Shown: piece by piece, positions 59,132 to 64,000 of the stretch
How positions within the stretch are numbered: position 1 is the first letter of the stretch
How the letters are laid out: each line of letters starts with the position of its first letter
Origin: Pseudozyma flocculosa PF-1
Lineage: Eukaryota; Basidiomycota; Ustilaginomycetes; Ustilaginales; Ustilaginaceae
DNA length: 64,000 nucleotides
NCBI RefSeq assembly: GCF_000417875.1
Contig: NW_006920888.1
Coordinates: 142,738-206,737 of the forward strand
Reading direction: 5' to 3'
Notes under the pieces: generated by a model
The model's input: only the letters and a program-made list of their open reading frames with translations
Databases searched by the model: none
What the model was told of the DNA's origin: nothing
Made by a program: the position numbers and the translations under genes

Positions 59132-61333
59132 CTATTCGTCGACGTCCTGCTGTCCGCTGTACTCGGGCAGCTCCTTGCAGGCGCCCTCCCAGGTAAGGCT
59201 GCCGTCGCAGAGCCTGCGGATGACCTCGATGACCTGGTCGATGGGCCCGATGCGCTGCGCCGTCGTGTCGCGCTCGCGGAGCGTCATGGTGCCCTTGCTG
59301 AGCGAGGCAAAGTCGAGGGTGCACGCAAACGGCGTGCCGAGCTCGTCGTTGCGCGCATACCTCCGTCCGATGGTGGCGCTCGAGTCGTCGACGCGGCTCG
59401 CCACGCCCGCCGAGCGCAGCTTGCGCGACACCTGCTTGACGAGCGGCGCCAGCTTCTCGTTGCTCGAGATGGGGACAATGAGCGCCTTGATGGGCGCCAC
59501 GAGCGGGGGCAGCGACAGCACGCCGCGGTCGACATCCTCGGCGCGCGCCCAGAAGCTGTGCTCGAGGAGCGAGTAGAAGATGCGGCCGATGCCAAACGAC
59601 GGCTCGATGACGTTGGGCGTAAACTCGCGCACCGTCTCGCGGATCGTCTTCATCTCGACGCTGACGACGTCGGGCGTCAGCTCAAAGGTCTGGCCCGTGC
59701 AGATCTTGAGCTCGGCCTTGCCGTTCTTCAGCTGGCTCTGCAGGTCGGCGAGCGCCTTCTGGTCCATCTCGAGGATGGCCTCTTCGACCATCTTGGCGTC
59801 TTTCTTGAAGCGCGGGCCGATCGTCTTCTTGACCACCTCGGCCACAAGGCGGTCGTAGACCTTGGGCTCGCGGTGCGCCTTCTGGACGACGAGGTCCTTT
59901 TTCGTCTTTCGGGAGTGGACCGTCAGGTCGTAGGCGGAGCGGTCGGCGCATCCGACGCACTCGATCCAGCCGTAGCTGGTGTGGATCTCGGCGTCCCAGC
60001 AGTCGGAGGCGTAGTGGGCCATCTCGTTGCCCATGTGCTGGCGGAAGCGGAGGCGCTTGGGGTCGATGCCGATCTTGGTGAGGAAGAGGTAGATGCGGCC
60101 GAGGAAGTAGCCGAGCGTCTGGTTGTCGACCATGCCCGAGGCGACGGCGTCGCCAATCGTCTTGGTGGTGATGTCGGTCTTGCCCGACTCCTGGACGTCC
60201 TTGGGCAGGAGCGGCAGCGCAATGTCGCGCACCTCGTCGAAGCGCTCGTGCGACTTGTCCTCGGGGTCGACAAAGTGCTCGATCTCGGCCATGGTGAATT
60301 CGCGAACGCGCAGCAGGCCGGCGCGCGGGCTGATCTCGTTGCGGAACGACTTGCCAATCTGGGCCGAGGCAAAGGGGACGCGGCCGTTGTTGAACTCGAG
60401 CAGGCGCTGGAAGTTGACAAAGTGGCCCTGCGCCGTCTCGGGGCGCAGGTAGCCCTTGACCTGGCCCGTGGGGCCGATCGACGACTCAAACATCAGGTTG
60501 AACTCGATGGGCTGCGACACCTCGTTGCCCGACTCGGGCGCGCGGATGTCGTACTTTTTGATGAGCTCGCCGAGCTGCTTGCCGTCGAAGTTGTCGATCT
60601 GGGCGAGGATCGTGGTGTACTCTTCGACGACGGCGTCCTCGAGCTTGACGGCGGCCGTCTTGACCTTCTTCTTCTTGCTCTTCTTTGCGTCCTCGGCGGG
60701 GACGGCCTCGACGGCGACGGCGGCGCCGCGGGCGACCTTGTCTCCCTCGAGCCGCGCCTCGAGCACGCCCTCGACGAGGTGGTCAGCGCGGAAGATGTCT
60801 CCGTTCTTGACGTCCTTGCACATCCAGTCCGCGAACTTGTCGACGTGGCCGGACGTCTTGAGGACGTCGGCGAGCGTCATGATGGTGGTGTCGAGCTCGA
60901 GCATCTCCTCCTCGATGATAAAGTGGTTGCGCCACTGGTTGATGATGTTGGCCTGGAGCGCTGCGCCGGTGGGGCCGTAGTCGTACAGGCCGCCGACACC
61001 GCCGTAGATCTCAAAGGCCTGGATGTAGAAGAAGCGCTTGGTCATGAGCGCCTCGAGCTGGGCGCGCGAGAACGAGTGGGCCTCGCGGTTGACATCTGGC
61101 CGGTTGGAGACGGCCGAGGGGGCGGGCGCATCCGGGTCGACGCCGGCGGGCACGGCGGAAGCAGCAGGTGCGGCAGACATGGCAAAGGTGCGGTGCCAAG
61201 GTGCGAGGGTTGCGGGAGGTCTAGCAAGTGGCCGCGGAAACGGTGGACTGGCAGCACCAGGGGCGAGGACGGCGATGCGGCGGGCGAGAGAGGCGGATGC
61301 GGCGACGGATATAGCCAGCTGCAGTGATCGCAT
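59132..61333 (-). CDS. GRS1: Glycyl-tRNA synthetase (class II, eukaryotic alpha2 type)
   Basis: Intronless. From ATG 61333 it encodes 733 aa; from ATG 61180 it encodes 682 aa, close to yeast Grs1 (667). The 51-residue extension (MRSLQLAISVAASASLARRI... PWHRTFA) is Arg/Ala/Ser-rich, lacks acidic residues and looks like a mitochondrial presequence, so the two starts probably give mitochondrial and cytosolic forms from one gene, as is general for eukaryotic GlyRS. Catalytic blocks are FYIQAFEIYGGVGGLYDYGP, GYLRPETAQGHFVNF, motif 2 FRNEISPRAGLLRVREFTMA, the HTSYGWIECVGCADRSAYDL segment, and motif 3 EPSFGIGRIFYSLLEHSF. A Lys-rich insert (KKSKKKKVK) interrupts the catalytic domain at the usual eukaryotic insertion site. 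The anticodon-binding domain follows (LVAPIKALIVPIS...). It charges tRNA-Gly. Confidence 0.96.
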   Translation of the reverse strand: MRSLQLAISVAASASLARRIAVLAPGAASPPFPRPLARPPATLAPWHRTFAMSAAPAASAVPAGVDPDAPAPSAVSNRPDVNREAHSFSRAQLEALMTKRFFYIQAFEIYGGVGGLYDYGPTGAALQANIINQWRNHFIIEEEMLELDTTIMTLADVLKTSGHVDKFADWMCKDVKNGDIFRADHLVEGVLEARLEGDKVARGAAVAVEAVPAEDAKKSKKKKVKTAAVKLEDAVVEEYTTILAQIDNFDGKQLGELIKKYDIRAPESGNEVSQPIEFNLMFESSIGPTGQVKGYLRPETAQGHFVNFQRLLEFNNGRVPFASAQIGKSFRNEISPRAGLLRVREFTMAEIEHFVDPEDKSHERFDEVRDIALPLLPKDVQESGKTDITTKTIGDAVASGMVDNQTLGYFLGRIYLFLTKIGIDPKRLRFRQHMGNEMAHYASDCWDAEIHTSYGWIECVGCADRSAYDLTVHSRKTKKDLVVQKAHREPKVYDRLVAEVVKKTIGPRFKKDAKMVEEAILEMDQKALADLQSQLKNGKAELKICTGQTFELTPDVVSVEMKTIRETVREFTPNVIEPSFGIGRIFYSLLEHSFWARAEDVDRGVLSLPPLVAPIKALIVPISSNEKLAPLVKQVSRKLRSAGVASRVDDSSATIGRRYARNDELGTPFACTLDFASLSKGTMTLRERDTTAQRIGPIDQVIEVIRRLCDGSLTWEGACKELPEYSGQQDVDE

Positions 61334-63280
61334 ACACCTCGGTGTGTGCGTAGGGCGAGCGAAGTGGTGGGAAGGATGGTGGGCGAGGTGGCGAGGATGG
61401 TGGTGGGCGATGGACGCTGGTGACCTCGGAGTGAGGCTAGGGCGCCCAAGCGTCGAGCAGCTCAGGCGGACCTGGCACGCGATGTCCCACCGTACGTGCT
61501 TCAATTTTTTGACAGCTGGCCAGCCGGCCAGCGAGCAGGCCCAGGCCACCCCAACAGGCTAGGCCTGATTCTTCCTTCCAGCCAGCCCGCTGCAGGCACC
61601 GCTCCTGTCGGATCCGACAAGGGACGCCCTCTCAGCCTCGACCCAGATCGGGTCCGATTGATTTTTTTCTCTCGCCGGCCTCCGCCCTGTCTGGCCGCAT
61701 CGAGCCAGGCATACCCACCCCTGCTGGCCCGCGCTCCTCGATCCATCGGATCGCGCACCATTCCCCGAACCCCTGGTTGATACGGCCAGATGCCAAAGGG
61801 AGGGGCTGCCCCTTCGCCGCGATCCTCGACGAGACGAGTCTATCATTATATTGTTCGTTCTCCTTTGCTCCTCACGCCTCGCGCTCGGCGGCTTGGCTTG
61901 CCCTTAGCCTGGTCCTGGCCTGGCCTGGCCTGGCCGTTTTCGGTCGGTGCGGTCCGCGCGTGCGTGTCCGTCGCCGCTGTGACTCACGCACGGGCTCTTT
62001 GGCGCAAGCAAGGCTGGGCAGGTGCGTGGGTTCGTGCGCGCGCTCGCCGCTGCAGCCGTCGAACCCTAGCCTGCCCGCCTCGCTGTCCAGCTTGCTTAGC
62101 TTCAGCCGCCGTTCCGGCCAGCAGGCAGCAGCAGCAGCAGCCGCTGGCCTGCTTGCTTGCTTGCTTTGCCTTAGCTTGGGCTCGCTCGAGTGCGCATGAG
62201 GGCTGGACCCCTGCGAGTCAGGCAGGCAGGCAGGGCAGCCCAGGGTAGATAGAGGGCGGCCTGTGCGGGGACCCAACGGCGGCGGACAAAAAAATTTCAA
62301 AATTTGGCAGGGGGCGAGGGCGGGTGGCCTTTGCACCAAAAAAAAAAAATTTACCGCGGGCCCGCCGCCTCTTTGTCGGGCTTGGCCTGGGCCCGGCTCT
62401 TGGCTTTGCTTGCGAGCTGCCCCGTTCGCGCCCGCTGACCAGCCTCGCCCTGGCCCCCCCTGGCCCCCCTCTCCCTGGCCGCTCTCGCCGCGCCAGATGC
62501 TGGCTGACCTGTGCTCGCCCTTCGCCATCCGCACTCTGCCTGGCTATCGCCGCCACCACCACCAACACCACCACCATCCACCGTCACCGCCACCGCTGCC
62601 GTCGCCATACGCTCGCCATCCCCTGGGAACGCGGTCGTCGACGCGCTCGTCGCCTCCCTCACTTTGCCACGGCCCAGCCTACGCCGCCCACGCCGACGCG
62701 CTCCCTTTCCTCCACAAGCCGCCATCGGCCGGCCTGCAACAGGCCCCTGTGCCACCGACACCGCTGCTGCAAGGCTGCATCCGCAATCGGCCTGCACTCA
62801 TATACGCAGCCCTCTGTTCTCCTCCCACCTGCTGCGCCCACCCTTTCCGACGTCGCTTTGCAAGCAAGGCCCCTCGCGCCGACATCGACTCTTACTCGCA
62901 GGCACGGACCATGCTCTAGACGTCGAGCCTTGCCATCACCGGTCTGCAGTTTCAACGTCTACCGCCCGGTTCAGCAGCACCCAGCTAGGGTCTGCCACAC
63001 TGTCACGCCTGCTACTCGACCCGTACCCGCGCTTGGCGACGCCGGTACAACCTCTGCCGCGAGGATCGTCGCCCTTCCAGCTCATTCGCGCCTTCCAGTG
63101 GCCTTTCCAGTCGAATCACCGCTGGAGACAGGAACGTGACTACATTCCTCACAAACGTGAACCCCTCCATCGTCGACGAAGGCATCGCTATACGCTTCCG
63201 CCGCCCCTCCGCACCTTCCTCGGCCATCGGCCTAGGCGGACACCATTCGGTACACACAGTCGCAGGACGCGAAGCCCGAC
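61334..63280. other. Divergent promoter region (GRS1 / Ser-Pro-rich gene)
   Basis: 1.9 kb. It holds two A/T tracts (62288-62305, and 13 A's followed by TTT near 62338-62352) that stand out in the GC-rich background and may keep the promoter nucleosome-free. CTTG and CAGG repeats are frequent. The right third is a C/T-rich leader. No coding stretch is supported. Confidence 0.55.
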
Positions 63281-64000
63281 ATGAGTCGGCTTCCGCCAAT
63301 ACTCCCGCCCTCGGCGGGGCCCTACCACACCTACTCGTCGCCCAAGCTCTCGTCCAGCCACCCGCTCGGCACCAGCTCCCCGACCGGCTCGCCTCGCCCA
63401 TTCCTCACCCATCACCTCCCCGGCGCCCTCTCGCCCTACCGCGACTCCGTGGCTCGCTTCTCCCAGCTCGGCAGCCCGCGCATCAGCTCCCTCAGCCGTG
63501 ACGCTACATCGGCACTGCACAACGCCTATCCGACCTCGGCCTCGCGCCCCACTTCTCCCTCGCCCAACTCGCGCGGCTCGCGTTCGCCCTCACCTTCCGG
63601 CAGCAGCGATCGCAGCGACGCCTCCAGGGCCTCGGCCCGCAAGCGTGCACGCCGGAACGCGCATCGCGACGAAGACGATAACGACGACGACGAAGCGGGC
63701 CCAGCTAGCACCAACGCGCTCCAGATTGTCGGCAAGCGTCCTCTGTCCGACGGCCACGCTTCCGACTCGCACATCGAAGAGTCCAACGAGAGGTCCGCCC
63801 TTCGCCCGACCTTGGATACAAAGAGTGAGTACGCTCCCGTTTCCGGTTTTCCCGATTCTTCGTCTGCGTCGGTTCGTCGATCTCGTCGTCGTTGGTGGCA
63901 GTCGTCGTTGTCTGGACCTCGCCGCAGGCAAGGTCCAGGCGTTGCTTCGCCGCCAATGCGCTCATAGCCACATCAGCTTCTGCCTGGTGGAGCCGGCGCT
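63281..64000 (+). CDS. Ser/Pro-rich nuclear-type protein, 5' part (runs off window)
   Basis: Exon 1 spans 63281-63824 (ATG at 63281, 181 codons plus one base). The intron 63825-63927 (103 nt) has donor GTGAGT and acceptor GCCGCAG, phase 1. Exon 2 starts at 63928 and is open to the window end, reading SKVQALLRRQCAHSHISFCL, then VEPA. The N-terminus is rich in Ser-Pro and Thr-Pro sites (SPKLSSSHPLG, TSPSPNSRGSRSPSPSGSSD), followed by a strong basic nuclear-localisation-like cluster (RKRARRNAHR) and an acidic stretch (DEDDNDDDE). This is typical of a phosphorylated transcriptional regulator, but no DNA-binding domain is in view and the family is not recognised. An alternative acceptor at 63896-63897 would not keep the frame and was rejected. 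Confidence 0.7.

Overview
The window is GC-rich nuclear DNA from a filamentous or yeast-like fungus, most probably a basidiomycete of the smut lineage (Ustilaginomycotina). The signs are strong G/C preference at third codon positions, short introns (about 80-160 nt) that mostly open with GTGAGT and close with CAG, pyrimidine-rich 5' leaders, and a White Collar-1-type photoreceptor without a GATA zinc finger, as is usual in basidiomycetes. The species is not identified. The sequence is a draft scaffold: it has three runs of N (3115-3219, 26119-26718, 52076-52500) and a leftover 454 mate-pair linker beside the first.

Layout, left to right. 1-9 kb: 3' part of a long coiled-coil protein, then a BCAS3-family WD40 protein. 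9-20 kb: a membrane-anchored short-chain dehydrogenase, a histidine-phosphatase (phosphoglycerate mutase-like) protein, an M50B-like membrane metalloprotease with four exons, the RNase P/MRP subunit Rpp1, and a prenylated Sel1-repeat chitin synthase activator (Chs4/Skt5 type). 20-30 kb: an intronless 1091-aa blue-light receptor (WC-1 type), then 5.7 kb of upstream DNA with no supportable gene and a 600-nt gap. 30-39 kb: two RNA-processing genes converging on each other (FIP1 and an RNPS1-like SR protein), a 1-Cys peroxiredoxin and a triose-phosphate/nucleotide-sugar-type transporter. 40-46 kb: a five-exon transcriptional cyclin, a probable 54-aa membrane protein that plain ORF calling misses, and a secreted histidine phosphatase. 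46-55 kb: Chl1/DDX11 Fe-S helicase, mitochondrial branched-chain 2-oxoacid dehydrogenase E2, an intron-bearing tRNA-Leu(CAG) and a DUF3128/Emi1-like protein. 55-64 kb: a gene-poor stretch, a decaying pseudogene (two frameshifts and an in-frame stop), glycyl-tRNA synthetase with two candidate starts (mitochondrial and cytosolic), and the 5' end of an unidentified Ser/Pro-rich nuclear-type protein.

The genes are mostly housekeeping. There is no secondary-metabolite cluster, intact transposon, CRISPR array or viral insertion. A loose RNA theme is visible (Rpp1, Fip1, RNPS1-like, tRNA-Leu, glycyl-tRNA synthetase, transcriptional cyclin), but no operon-like logic is expected in a fungus. The points most worth checking are the spurious gap inside the E2 gene (the flanks overlap by 10 bp), the linker contamination, the pseudogene, and the missed small gene at 43.7-44.0 kb.
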